A DNA stretch of 64,000 nucleotides, from contig NZ_CAJULN010000005.1 of NCBI RefSeq assembly GCF_910586915.1, positions 1-64,000 on the forward strand, written 5' to 3'. This document shows, in pieces, positions 51,830 through 61,377 of this stretch. This DNA comes from an uncultured Bacteroides sp. Its GTDB lineage: Bacteria; Bacteroidota; Bacteroidia; Bacteroidales; Bacteroidaceae. Each line of letters opens with the position of its first letter. Within the stretch, counting starts at the first letter, position 1. The notes under the pieces are model-generated. The model saw nothing but the letters and a program-made list of their open reading frames with translations. It was not told the DNA's origin and did not search any database. The position numbers and the translations under genes are program-made.

Positions 51830-54800
51830 ATGAAAATCAATCCGACACTACGGAGAACAAGCAGGGCACTGTTCCTTTTGTTCTCGTTCTGCGCGCTATC
51901 CGTTCAACTGATAGCCCAAAACGCAGACAAGAAAATCAACGAAACGTCGACGAAAACCAACAAAGGAAACATCATCCGGGGAGTGGTGTACGACACGGAT
52001 GGGCTTCCGCTTATCGGAGCTACGGTGCGCAACCTGCAAAACCAGTCGGGAACCGTTACCAACAACGACGGAGTATTCACGCTTGCCGGAACCAAAGAAA
52101 GCGTGCGCCTGCTCATCTCCTACATCGGGAAAAAGCCGCAGGAGATACGTGCCACCGCAGGAAAAAGCATCAAAGTTATCCTGGAAGATGACAACAGTGC
52201 CTTGAAAGAGGTGGTCGTAACGGGTATCGTGACGAAAAAGAAAGATACGTTTACGGGGTCGTCCGCCACATTCTCGGGAGAGGAACTGAAATCCGTAGGT
52301 GTGCAGAACCCGATAGCCAGCTTGAAAACGTTGGACCCATCGTTCAATGTGCTTGACAACGACTTGTTCGGGTCAGACCCCAACCGTCTGCCCAACATCG
52401 AAATCCGAGGAAAATCGAGTATGTTGGGTATGCGCGACGAGTTGTCGGAAGATCCCAACCAGCCTCTCTTCATCTTAGATGGTTTCGAATCTTCGCTCGC
52501 CGCCATCTACAACTTAGACATCAACCGCATTGCCTCCATGACTATCTTGAAAGACGCCGCCTCAACCGCCATCTACGGCTCCAAAGCAGCCAACGGTGTG
52601 GTAGTGGTAGAGACGGTGAAGCCCAAAGCCGGACAGTTAAGGCTCAACTACAGCGGTTCGATGGATGTATCCTTCCCCGACCTGAGCAGCTACAACCTGA
52701 TGAATTCCGAAGAAAAACTCCGGTTTGAGCAGATGATGGGAAAATACACCTCCAACAATTCGATTGAGGAGATGATTAGTTACGACAATATTTACCAGAA
52801 ACGGTTGGCAGACATCCAAAGCGGAGTAGACACTTACTGGCTGTCGGAACCGTTGCGCACGGGTATCAATCATCGCCACTCGTTGTATGTGGACGGCGGT
52901 TCAGAAGGTTTTCTCTTCGGATTGGGAATCAACTACAATGGAGTGGAGGGCGTCATGAAAAGGTCGCAACGCGACGTAATGGGAGCCAACATCGACCTGA
53001 CCTATCGCGTGGGTAGGCTGCAATTCACCAACAAATTCACTGCACAGCAGACCAAAACGGACAACCCGATTGTCTCATTCGGCGAATATGCCGCCGCCAA
53101 TCCTTATTTCAAGAAATACGACGAGGAGGGAAAGGTGAACAAGCTGCTTGACAACAACCGCATTGAGGGCGCCGTCGGCAATCCGCTCTACAACGACTCG
53201 CAAAACAGCCGCAACGAAGGCAAAGACCTGATGCTGTCCAACTTCCTGATTGCCGAATACTCACCCGTCACCGACCTGAAACTGCGTGCACGCTTCGGAC
53301 TTACGCACACCAACAGCAAAGGCGACAACTTCATCTCGCCGGACGACACCCGCTACGAAACGGTGAACATACTGAAACGAGGCAGCTACGGACACTCGGA
53401 AATGGAACAGACCCGCTACGAGGGAGAAGCAACCGCCATCTATGCGAAAGTGCTGAAAGAAGCCCACCGCTTCAACGTAGCTCTCGGTGCCAATATCTCC
53501 GAACAGAAATCACTCACGCAGGGATATTCTGCTTCGGGCTTCCCTTCGGGCGACTTTACGTATCCTTCTTTCTCCAACGGATATACGGAAGGCGGACGCC
53601 CCAGCTACTACGAATCGGTGTCGCGCTCGGTAAGTGCCTATATGACCGGCGGCTACTCCTTGTTAGACCGCTATCTGATGGACGTCAGCTACCGTGTGAA
53701 CGGTGCATCCGTATTTGGTTCGAACAAGAAATACATCAACACATGGTCTGTGGGACTGGGATGGAACCTGCACAACGAAAAATTCATCCGCGACCACCTG
53801 CGCTTTATCAACTATTTCAAAATTCGCGGTTCGGTCGGTAATCCCGGAAACATGAACTACAGTTCGTCCATGTCGCTCACCACTTTCCGCTACTCATATG
53901 CAGCCTACAACTACTTCGGACTGAGCTCCGTACTGAGCCAACTGGGCAACGACGACCTGAAATGGCAAACCACACTCGACAAGAATCTCGGTCTCGACCT
54001 GACCATGTTCAACAACCGGCTGGTGCTGACCCTAGATTATTACCACAAAACGACAGACCCTTTGCTTATCGGTATCGGACTGCCCTCTTCGGCAGGTCTC
54101 ACTTCCTACAACACGAACCTCGGAAAGCAGATATCCAAAGGATTCACCGGCATCGCACAATATTATATCTTCCGCGATTTCAACAAACGTCTCACCTGGT
54201 CGGTACGCGGAACGATTCGCTTGGCAAGCAGCAGGCTGGACGGCATCGGCAACGCCCTGGAAAAACTGAACAAATACGGCCAAAGCCGCTCTACCGTACG
54301 CTATTACGACGGCGCCGACCCGGATGACATCTGGACCGTACGCTCTGCAGGTATCGACCCGGCAAACGGACGCGAACTGTTTATCAAGAAAGACGGCACC
54401 TATACGTACGACTTCTCTTACGACGAAGAGGTAATCGTGGGCAACACCCGCCCGAACGCCGAAGGAACCATCGGCTCGAACTTCGGCTACAAGGGATTCA
54501 CCGTCGGCGCAACCTTCCGTTACCGCATGGGAGCCGAAACCTTCAACAACGCCGTCTACTCGAAAGTAGAAAACATCGGAATGGCAGGACTGACCAAGAA
54601 CCAGGACAAACGCGCCCTATACAACCGTTGGCAGAAACCGGGCGACATCGCGCAGTTCAAGAACATCGCCGATGCAACCAACACCCCGATGTCGTCACGC
54701 TTTGTGCAGAAAGAAAACACCCTGTCGCTCGAATCGTTCCAAATCGGTTACGAATTCGACCCGCAACTTGCTGGCAAACTCGGCATCAGCGGTATGCGCA

Positions 54801-54910
54801 TCAATGCTTATATGAACAACATCTTCCGGCTGTCTACCATCAAGGAAGAGCGCGGAACCAGTTATCCGTTTGCCCGAAGTGTGTCATTAGCCCTTTCATT
54901 CACTTTATAA
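51830..54910 (+). CDS. SusC/RagA-type TonB-dependent outer-membrane transporter
   Basis: A 1026-residue SusC-like protein. ATG 51830 (MKINPTLRRTSRALFLLF) gives a normal signal peptide cleaved after IAQ; the frame to 51764 overlaps the promoter. A carboxypeptidase-regulatory-like domain covers about 45-130 (RGVVYDTDGLPLIGATV). The TonB box region is LKEVVVTGIV, then a plug domain (PNIEIRGKSSM, LFILDGFES, AAST-AIYGSKAANGVVVVET) and a 22-strand barrel ending SLALSFTL. There is no N-terminal STN domain, so signalling through an anti-sigma factor is unlikely. It imports a ligand captured by the SusD-like partner encoded next. Confidence 0.93.
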   Translation: MKINPTLRRTSRALFLLFSFCALSVQLIAQNADKKINETSTKTNKGNIIRGVVYDTDGLPLIGATVRNLQNQSGTVTNNDGVFTLAGTKESVRLLISYIGKKPQEIRATAGKSIKVILEDDNSALKEVVVTGIVTKKKDTFTGSSATFSGEELKSVGVQNPIASLKTLDPSFNVLDNDLFGSDPNRLPNIEIRGKSSMLGMRDELSEDPNQPLFILDGFESSLAAIYNLDINRIASMTILKDAASTAIYGSKAANGVVVVETVKPKAGQLRLNYSGSMDVSFPDLSSYNLMNSEEKLRFEQMMGKYTSNNSIEEMISYDNIYQKRLADIQSGVDTYWLSEPLRTGINHRHSLYVDGGSEGFLFGLGINYNGVEGVMKRSQRDVMGANIDLTYRVGRLQFTNKFTAQQTKTDNPIVSFGEYAAANPYFKKYDEEGKVNKLLDNNRIEGAVGNPLYNDSQNSRNEGKDLMLSNFLIAEYSPVTDLKLRARFGLTHTNSKGDNFISPDDTRYETVNILKRGSYGHSEMEQTRYEGEATAIYAKVLKEAHRFNVALGANISEQKSLTQGYSASGFPSGDFTYPSFSNGYTEGGRPSYYESVSRSVSAYMTGGYSLLDRYLMDVSYRVNGASVFGSNKKYINTWSVGLGWNLHNEKFIRDHLRFINYFKIRGSVGNPGNMNYSSSMSLTTFRYSYAAYNYFGLSSVLSQLGNDDLKWQTTLDKNLGLDLTMFNNRLVLTLDYYHKTTDPLLIGIGLPSSAGLTSYNTNLGKQISKGFTGIAQYYIFRDFNKRLTWSVRGTIRLASSRLDGIGNALEKLNKYGQSRSTVRYYDGADPDDIWTVRSAGIDPANGRELFIKKDGTYTYDFSYDEEVIVGNTRPNAEGTIGSNFGYKGFTVGATFRYRMGAETFNNAVYSKVENIGMAGLTKNQDKRALYNRWQKPGDIAQFKNIADATNTPMSSRFVQKENTLSLESFQIGYEFDPQLAGKLGISGMRINAYMNNIFRLSTIKEERGTSYPFARSVSLALSFTL

Positions 54911-54923
54911 ACCTACACTTATC

Positions 54924-56393
54924 ATGAAAGCAAGTATTAAAACATATGTATGGATATTGGTCGCCGTGGTGCTGACCACCGGCTGTTCCGACTGGCTGGA
55001 CTATTCACCCAAAGACCAATATGTAAAGAAGCAACAATTCTCCACCGTGGACGGATTCTATTCTGCCGTCAACGGAGTGTACAACCGCATAGGCTCCAAT
55101 ACGCTTTACGGGCAGAACCTGAGCTACGGCATGATAGACATCCTCGCACAACGGTACACGCCGGGCAGCAACAACTCCAATTCGCTCAATTATTTATGGA
55201 GCACTTACGACTACAGCAGCACCAACCTGCAGGCAAGCATTGACGCCATCTGGAAAGAAGCTTACTCCACTATCTTAAACATCAACGTCATATTGAGCGC
55301 ACTGGAGGAGCAGAACGGAGTGCTGACGCAAAAAGATATGGAACTGATAAAAGGCGACTGCCTTGCCCTGCGCGCTTTCATCCACTTCGATCTGCTGCGC
55401 CTTTTCGGTCCGAACTACAATGACGGCTCGGCAGAGCAACCCGCCATTCCTTACAACAATTCGGACAAGGCGCAAGCCTACGAACTGTTGTCGTCCCGCC
55501 AATTCATCTACGACTATCTGATGCCCGACCTCAACTTAGCGGAAGAGCTGCTGAAAGAAGCCGACCCGATACTGACCGAAGGAGTGCTGAACAGCAACAA
55601 CGAAAACGGAAACAACTACCGACGCTACCGCCAATTGCGTCTCAACTACTTCGCCGTCATCTTGATGAAAGCCCGTGTCCATCTTTGGGCAAAAGACTAT
55701 ACCAACGCCCTGACAGAAGCCGAACGCCTCATCGGCGACGACTATGTGAAAACCACTTTCCCATTCGTTGACTCCGACAAACTGTTGGGCAGCATCTCGC
55801 CCGACCGGGTTTTCTCTTCCGAAGTACTGTTCGGACTCTACAATGCCGACCGCGAATCCATCTATTCCGACAACTTCGACGGAACCAACCTTAGCGGAGC
55901 AGCCCTTCTGCAACCGAAGGCAGGGTATATCCAGCAGCTTTTCAATCAGGCCGACTACCGATTCTTGTCGCAATGGCGTGCCAACGGCAACCTGTATAGT
56001 TTCTGCAAATACGCCAAAATAAGCTACAACGAAGAGAATCCGCCTTTCTACGCTTTCCTGATGCCGCTAATGAGAATCAGCGAAGCCTATTATATAGCCG
56101 CCGAATCTTCCATCATGAAAGACCCCAGCAACCTGATGGCAGGAATAACGGCTGCCCAGACCTACCTCACTCCCATCAAACAGGCACGCGGAATAGGGCT
56201 TCCGGGGATGTTCGAACTTCTCACCGAGCACTCCAAAGAGTACCTGCGCGAATTCTGGGGTGAAGGACAGATTTTCTTCATGCTCAAAAGAAACAACCAG
56301 GGATTGAACAACCTGTACAATGCGAATACCGATGGCAGTATCACAGCAACCTACCAGTTACCATTGCCGGCAAGTGAACAAGAAAACCGTTAA
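54924..56393 (+). CDS. SusD/RagB-type nutrient-binding lipoprotein
   Basis: A 489-residue surface lipoprotein, lipobox VVLTTGC (Cys21), then SDWLDYSPKDQYVKK as in SusD N-termini. TPR-like helices frame the binding site (ALRAFIHFDLLRLFGPNYND is the conserved segment that marks the family), and the C-terminal half has MRISEAYYIAAESSI. It caps the SusC barrel. It lies 13 bp after the susC gene. Ligand unknown. Confidence 0.93.
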   Translation: MKASIKTYVWILVAVVLTTGCSDWLDYSPKDQYVKKQQFSTVDGFYSAVNGVYNRIGSNTLYGQNLSYGMIDILAQRYTPGSNNSNSLNYLWSTYDYSSTNLQASIDAIWKEAYSTILNINVILSALEEQNGVLTQKDMELIKGDCLALRAFIHFDLLRLFGPNYNDGSAEQPAIPYNNSDKAQAYELLSSRQFIYDYLMPDLNLAEELLKEADPILTEGVLNSNNENGNNYRRYRQLRLNYFAVILMKARVHLWAKDYTNALTEAERLIGDDYVKTTFPFVDSDKLLGSISPDRVFSSEVLFGLYNADRESIYSDNFDGTNLSGAALLQPKAGYIQQLFNQADYRFLSQWRANGNLYSFCKYAKISYNEENPPFYAFLMPLMRISEAYYIAAESSIMKDPSNLMAGITAAQTYLTPIKQARGIGLPGMFELLTEHSKEYLREFWGEGQIFFMLKRNNQGLNNLYNANTDGSITATYQLPLPASEQENR

Positions 56394-56408
56394 AAAAACT
56401 CAGCAATC

Positions 56409-57233
56409 ATGAAACATATTATTTATACACTCGCCCTTTTACTATTGGCAGGTAGTTGGCTCACCTCCTGCGCCGAAGAAGATTTCACGACCTTTCAAGG
56501 AGAAAAATCGGGTATTTACATCCAAAACGTCACCGGATATACGATAACGGGGGTTCCTACTTCGTTTTCCGACTCCATCACATATTCCTTGTCCGTCTAC
56601 CCGGAAAGTTCGTCGGAAATAGCCGCCTCGGTAAACGTTTATCTCATGGGCAACATTGCCGACTACGACCGCCCGTTCGTGCTGAAAGTAGACGAAGAAA
56701 AGTCCACAGCCAAACGGGGCGTACATTTCGACTACGACGAAAGCACCTGCTTCATCCCGGCAGGCAAAGCCAGCAACAGTGTTTCCGTTGCGCTGAAACG
56801 CCATCCGGACCTCACCGAATCAACCCTGCGAATCGAATTCTATCTGGAAAGCAACAACGAATTTACCACCGAACTCGAACAGTATAAAAACAGCGCGTCG
56901 TGGAACACACAAGGGGAATACATCTGCGGAACGCGGTTCAAAATTATGTTCCACAACAAATATGACACTCCGAAAGACTGGTCGAAAAATCATTTCGGCG
57001 ACTGGTCTATCCTCAAGGAGCAACATCTGAACACCATTATGGGATGGTCGCACGAGGACTGGCTGCGTGGAAGATGCCCCTACTACCAATTCGGCTATGC
57101 CGCACGGGCACTGAAAGAAGAGTTGCAAGCACTCGCCGACGCCGGTACCCCGGTGATGGACGGAGATGCTTATATGCAACTGGGCCCCAACTATCAAGTA
57201 GATTATTCCAACTATGAAACGTCCAACCGCTAA
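56409..57233 (+). CDS. DUF4843 lipoprotein of the SusC/D locus
   Basis: A 274-residue lipoprotein with lipobox SWLTSC (Cys21). The rest is a beta-rich DUF4843 domain: SGIYIQNVTGY, DSITYSLSVYPESSSEIAASV and HFDYDESTCFIPAGKASNSV, then a C-terminal W-rich part (WSKNHFGDWSILKEQHLNTI). Such proteins accompany a particular class of SusC/D loci and probably sit on the surface as an accessory binding protein. It is 15 bp after susD. Confidence 0.87.
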   Translation: MKHIIYTLALLLLAGSWLTSCAEEDFTTFQGEKSGIYIQNVTGYTITGVPTSFSDSITYSLSVYPESSSEIAASVNVYLMGNIADYDRPFVLKVDEEKSTAKRGVHFDYDESTCFIPAGKASNSVSVALKRHPDLTESTLRIEFYLESNNEFTTELEQYKNSASWNTQGEYICGTRFKIMFHNKYDTPKDWSKNHFGDWSILKEQHLNTIMGWSHEDWLRGRCPYYQFGYAARALKEELQALADAGTPVMDGDAYMQLGPNYQVDYSNYETSNR

Positions 57234-57245
57234 ACTTGAACGATT

Positions 57246-58826
57246 ATGAAAAAGATTACAAAAAACACCCTATATCTTGCCTTGCTGCTCTTTCTTACAA
57301 CCGCCTGTTATGAAGACAAAGGCAACTACGACTACAGCGAAGTGCCGGAAATCACCGCCGAAGGATTGCCCGAACAGGTGACGCTGCTCCAGAAAGCCGA
57401 TGTGCTGTCCATCGCCCCCACCCTCAAGTCATCCACAGAAGGAATCATCCGGGAGGGCGATCCGAACTACGAATTCGGCTGTTTGCTATACATACGAAGC
57501 GGACGTTTGCCGAACGGCTCACGCTATATTGACATCAACGAAGAAAGAAAACAAAAGATAGAATGTATACCTGACGTGGGTCCTGGCGAATATGTCTGCT
57601 GGTACACCGTGACAGATAAACGAACCAGTGTCACTACCAACTTCAAGGTGGATGTCAAAGTGGTATCCACTACCTACGAAGGCTGGATGGTACTTTGCGA
57701 CGAAGGAGCGGAAAACCGTGTACGGCTTGACTTGATATCTGTCATATCCAAAGACCGTATCGTTGTTGCCCGCAACCTCTTGGGAATGAATGCTCCCCTA
57801 CTTCGGAATGCCAAGAAAATCTATTTCGACGCTTACCCGAAAGACGTAAGAGGAGATGCCATCTTCATCAGCAGCGAGGAAGGAATCTACGAAATAGACA
57901 ACGCCAGCCTGGAAACTTCCGACAGAAACGATATCAGTTGTTCGCTGTTCCTCAAGGCACTGGAGGACGAAAAACCGGATGTGATTGCCAGTGTGTACTT
58001 CAACAATCAGTTTGTCATCACCGACAAAGGCAACCTCTACAAGCGAAACACCTGGAACGCCGGAGGTGGTTTTGAATTTCCCATCAACACACTTATCTCG
58101 AACGGGAAGCCGGAATTTACTCTCGCACCGTTTATCGGTACCATGCAAACCCACAATGCGGAAACGGAACTCATCGCACTATTGTATGACAAAGACAACC
58201 GGCGTTTCCTGAAATGGGATGACGCCAAAGAGGAACTCTGTGCGTCATTCTCCGACCCGGAAAATGCACTCTTCTCCTTCTCCACCGAAAAAGAGATGAT
58301 AGCAATGGAAAGCACCAAGTTCGCCTCGGCCACCGTCTATTCGATACTGCAAGACGAAGCACATAAGCGCTATGTCTACGGCATCAACCTTGCCGGAAAA
58401 AGTTACCAGCAAACCTATTACCGGCAAATAGAGGCTACGGACTTTGACAAGGCAAAGCACTTTGCATTCCATTCGCTCTATCCGTATATGTTTTACGAAA
58501 CCGGCAACAAGGTATATTGCTACCACCTGCAAGGACAAGGCCTCATACCTTCCGCCACTCTGACGTTGGACGGGGAGGAAATCACGATGATGAAGTTCAA
58601 TCCATTTCAGACACCTGCCGAAAGGCTGTCCGACACATCCGACGAATTTCTGGAGCAGGAACGTTATCTGATAGTGGGTTCGTATAAGAAAGACGACTCC
58701 GACCCCAACAACGGAATCGTACGTTTCTACAAGTTCGACAACACCAACGGCACACTGACGGAAGTAGCCAAATACACCGGTTTTGCCAAAGTGCGCGATG
58801 TAACCTATCGTGAACGTTGGAAATAA
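57246..58826 (+). CDS. PKD-like family lipoprotein
   Basis: A 526-residue lipoprotein. The signal ends at LLFLTTAC (Cys21), with the typical start CYEDKGNYDYSEVPEIT. A PKD-like beta domain covers about 40-135 (YVCWYTVTDKRTSVTTNFKV). The C-terminal 370 residues look like a beta-propeller-type repeat fold (EGIYEIDNASLE, FVITDKGNLYKRN, YHLQGQGLIPSATLTL). It is the fourth gene of the SusC/D unit, 12 bp after the DUF4843 gene. Likely surface-exposed and involved in binding. No catalytic motif is seen. Confidence 0.87.
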   Translation: MKKITKNTLYLALLLFLTTACYEDKGNYDYSEVPEITAEGLPEQVTLLQKADVLSIAPTLKSSTEGIIREGDPNYEFGCLLYIRSGRLPNGSRYIDINEERKQKIECIPDVGPGEYVCWYTVTDKRTSVTTNFKVDVKVVSTTYEGWMVLCDEGAENRVRLDLISVISKDRIVVARNLLGMNAPLLRNAKKIYFDAYPKDVRGDAIFISSEEGIYEIDNASLETSDRNDISCSLFLKALEDEKPDVIASVYFNNQFVITDKGNLYKRNTWNAGGGFEFPINTLISNGKPEFTLAPFIGTMQTHNAETELIALLYDKDNRRFLKWDDAKEELCASFSDPENALFSFSTEKEMIAMESTKFASATVYSILQDEAHKRYVYGINLAGKSYQQTYYRQIEATDFDKAKHFAFHSLYPYMFYETGNKVYCYHLQGQGLIPSATLTLDGEEITMMKFNPFQTPAERLSDTSDEFLEQERYLIVGSYKKDDSDPNNGIVRFYKFDNTNGTLTEVAKYTGFAKVRDVTYRERWK

Positions 58827-58889
58827 CGTTGTTACGCTTGATGGCAAACTTCCGGTTTCTTAGATGGAAAGTTCCGCCCGATTGGTTTT

Positions 58890-58941
58890 AAACAATAAAT
58901 GCAAGTTTCGTTTTTATAAACGAGACTTGCATTTATTGTTT
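58890..58941. repeat. Two-arm palindrome element, same family as 16877-16966
   Basis: 58890-58913 and 58918-58941 are inverted copies at 23 of 24 positions (outer AAACAATAAATGC, inner TTTCGTTT / AAACGAGA), loop four bases. Cores lie near 58895, 58916 and 58935, again about 20 bp apart. CCCGATTGG before it and GTAATCGG after it repeat the CCGATT / AATCGG flanks of the 16877 array. It lies between convergent genes and could also act as a terminator. Confidence 0.85.
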
Positions 58942-58966
58942 GTAATCGGTAGAAAAAAGATTGTGA

Positions 58967-60073
58967 TTACTTCAGCAACTCACCCAACTTTTGTTCCAAC
59001 TGGTTTCCGCGATAATTGGAGCCGATAATGATTCCTTCCGGACTTACCAGCAGTGTACAGGGGATGCTGTTCACTCCATACTTCTGCGCACCGGCATTCT
59101 GCCAGCCTTTCAAATCGGAAAGTTGCGGCCACGGCATTCCTAACTGTTCAATCGCTTTGAGCCAAGCCTCTTTTTTGTTATCGAGCGACACACCTACTAT
59201 CTCAAATCCTTTATCGTGAAATTTCTCATAAGCAGCCTTCACGTGCGGCATTTCCGCTCGGCACGGACCGCACCACGAAGCCCAGAAATCAATCAATACA
59301 TATTTTCCATTGCCCACAAATTCGGAAAGTTTGCGCATATTACCCTCCTTGTCCGCCATTTCAAAGTCCACAAACTTGTTGCCTGAACGGCGCGCTTTTC
59401 CGGCATTGAGCTGAGCCAATACTCTCTTCACTGACGGGTATTCCTGAAAATCCTTTCCGGCACTCAAAATCAACTGTTCCGCTTCATCCTCCGAATAGAA
59501 ACCTTTGACCGACGGGAACAGGTAGGCTCCCAACACATTGTCTTTGTTTTTTATAAACAGACTGTTCATGGCTTGCGACCGACGATCGCGCACGCTGTTG
59601 AACACTTCGATAAGCTCCTTTTTCCGCACATCAGAGGTCTGCGGATTGCGAAACTCGTCCGCCATCTTGTCAATACCGAGACTTGCAGCTTCTCTGTTAT
59701 AAGCAGCCATCGTGTCAGCGTATTCGTTGAGCCGCTCGCTCAGCGTACCTCCGCTCTGCACCGGAAAATCCTTTCCTGTAAGGTCGAGCGTGATAGTCGC
59801 CTCTTCCAACGCGACCAATGCATAAAAACCATGTTCGCTTCTCTGATAAACCGATGCGATATCGTTACGCTCCGTCTCACCCTTGAAAACAAAGGCGCCG
59901 TTTTCAATTCTGGCAGAATCCTGCGGCACACGGGTATTCTTCGACATCATGGAAAGGTAGACTTTCTCTCCATTCATTTCCTGGGGAACTTTCCCCAAAA
60001 TCGTGTATTTCACACCGGCAAAAGAGGCCAGCGACATACACAGCATACTACATACAAATACAAATCTTTTCAT
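58967..60073 (-). CDS. TlpA-type thioredoxin with DUF4369 domain
   Basis: A 368-residue secreted protein, signal RFVFVCSMLCMSLASFAG. Residues 25-120 form a DUF4369 beta domain (VYLSMMSKNTRVPQD, IENGAFVFKGETE). A helical linker follows, then a TlpA/AhpC-like thioredoxin domain from about 230 with active site FWASWCGPCRAEMPH and cis-Pro loop VNSIPCTLLVSPEG. It should be a periplasmic thiol-disulfide reductase. It is convergent with the SusC/D operon, and proteins of this type often accompany such loci. A shared function is inferred. Confidence 0.9.
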   Translation of the reverse strand: MKRFVFVCSMLCMSLASFAGVKYTILGKVPQEMNGEKVYLSMMSKNTRVPQDSARIENGAFVFKGETERNDIASVYQRSEHGFYALVALEEATITLDLTGKDFPVQSGGTLSERLNEYADTMAAYNREAASLGIDKMADEFRNPQTSDVRKKELIEVFNSVRDRRSQAMNSLFIKNKDNVLGAYLFPSVKGFYSEDEAEQLILSAGKDFQEYPSVKRVLAQLNAGKARRSGNKFVDFEMADKEGNMRKLSEFVGNGKYVLIDFWASWCGPCRAEMPHVKAAYEKFHDKGFEIVGVSLDNKKEAWLKAIEQLGMPWPQLSDLKGWQNAGAQKYGVNSIPCTLLVSPEGIIIGSNYRGNQLEQKLGELLK

Positions 60074-60134
60074 ACATTTTGTTTTATAAAGTCAACAATT
60101 CCCACCAACCTGCTCTATCCGGAAGGTGACACGG

Positions 60135-60142
60135 CAAAGATA
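60135..60142 (-). promoter_or_regulatory. -7 box for the TlpA gene
   Basis: TATCTTTG on the minus strand, 61 nt before the start at 60073. Confidence 0.5.
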
Positions 60143-60277
60143 CAAAAAGAATCAACCCATCATCCGACTATACTCTATTTTCTGAAAATAACACTCCATG
60201 TATTAAACCTTTTTGGAAATATACCATCTAACTGCAATAAGAAAACATATCTACAAACAATCATATTGTATGTAATC

Positions 60278-61363
60278 ATGAATAAGAAAACTAAATGGGG
60301 CATCATTATTCTTATTGGTGCAGGTATCATCGGCGGAGGACTCTACTCCCAACTACCTAAGAAAAACAACGAATTGGCAGCCGCCGACAAAGTAATGAGC
60401 GGCAACAAGAAAAAGGGAAAGCAAATTCTAAACGTGAACGCCAAAATCATTAAGCCACAATCCCTAACTGACGAATTTACAACTACAGGAGTACTTCTTC
60501 CCGATGAAGAAGTGGATTTATCTTTCGAAACTTCCGGAAAGATTGTCGCAATCAATTTTGAAGAGGGAACAGCCGTAAAGAAAGGCCAGTTGCTTGCCAA
60601 AGTAAACGACCGGCAGTTGCAGGCACAATTACAACGCCTCGTTTCGCAACTGAAACTGGCAGAAGACCGCGTATTCCGCCAAGATGCGCTCTTGAAACGG
60701 GACGCTGTCAGCAAGGAAGCCTACGAACAAGTGAAAACGGATTTGGCTACGCTGAATGCCGACATAGAAATCATCAAAGCCAATATCGAACTGACCGAAC
60801 TTCGCGCTCCGTTCGACGGAATTATCGGACTTCGCCAAGTGAGTGTCGGTACTTACGCCTCTCCCACCACGGTTGTAGCCAAACTGACCAAAATAGCTCC
60901 CCTCAAAGTAGAGTTTTCGGTGCCCGAACGATACGCCAAACAGATTAAAAAAGGAACGAGCCTCAACTTCAATGTGGCAGGCAATCTCGATGCTTTCGGC
61001 GCACAAGTGTATGCCGTCGAATCGGCCATCGACCCTAACCTGCACCAGTTTACCGCCCGTGCGCTGTATCCAAACGTGAAGCATATCCTGCTTCCCGGAC
61101 GCTATGCAAGCGTATTGATAAAAAAAGAAGAGATAGAAAATGCCATCGCCATCCCTACGCAAGCCATCGTACCGGAAATGGGTAAGGACAAAGTTTACCG
61201 CTACAAATCGGGAAAAGCCGAACCGGTGGACATCATCACCGGACTCCGCACCGCATCCGAAGTGCAGGTGATACGAGGACTGCACATGGGAGACACAATT
61301 ATCACCTCGGGAACATTGCAGCTCCGTACCGGACTTGCCGTGACACTTGACAACATCGACTAA
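60278..61363 (+). CDS. RND efflux system periplasmic adaptor
   Basis: A 361-residue HlyD/AcrA-type adaptor. ATG 60278 (MNKKTKWGIIILIGAG) puts one membrane-spanning helix first; the frame reaching back to 59573 is antisense to the TlpA gene and not used. The barrel-sandwich halves are LSFETSGKIVAINFEEGTAV and LRAPFDGIIGLRQVSVGTY, with a coiled coil between them (about residues 110-165). C-terminal beta barrel and membrane-proximal domains follow. It links the pump encoded 14 bp downstream to an outer-membrane channel that is not in the window. Confidence 0.92.
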   Translation: MNKKTKWGIIILIGAGIIGGGLYSQLPKKNNELAAADKVMSGNKKKGKQILNVNAKIIKPQSLTDEFTTTGVLLPDEEVDLSFETSGKIVAINFEEGTAVKKGQLLAKVNDRQLQAQLQRLVSQLKLAEDRVFRQDALLKRDAVSKEAYEQVKTDLATLNADIEIIKANIELTELRAPFDGIIGLRQVSVGTYASPTTVVAKLTKIAPLKVEFSVPERYAKQIKKGTSLNFNVAGNLDAFGAQVYAVESAIDPNLHQFTARALYPNVKHILLPGRYASVLIKKEEIENAIAIPTQAIVPEMGKDKVYRYKSGKAEPVDIITGLRTASEVQVIRGLHMGDTIITSGTLQLRTGLAVTLDNID

Positions 61364-61377
61364 TACCCAAACGCCTT

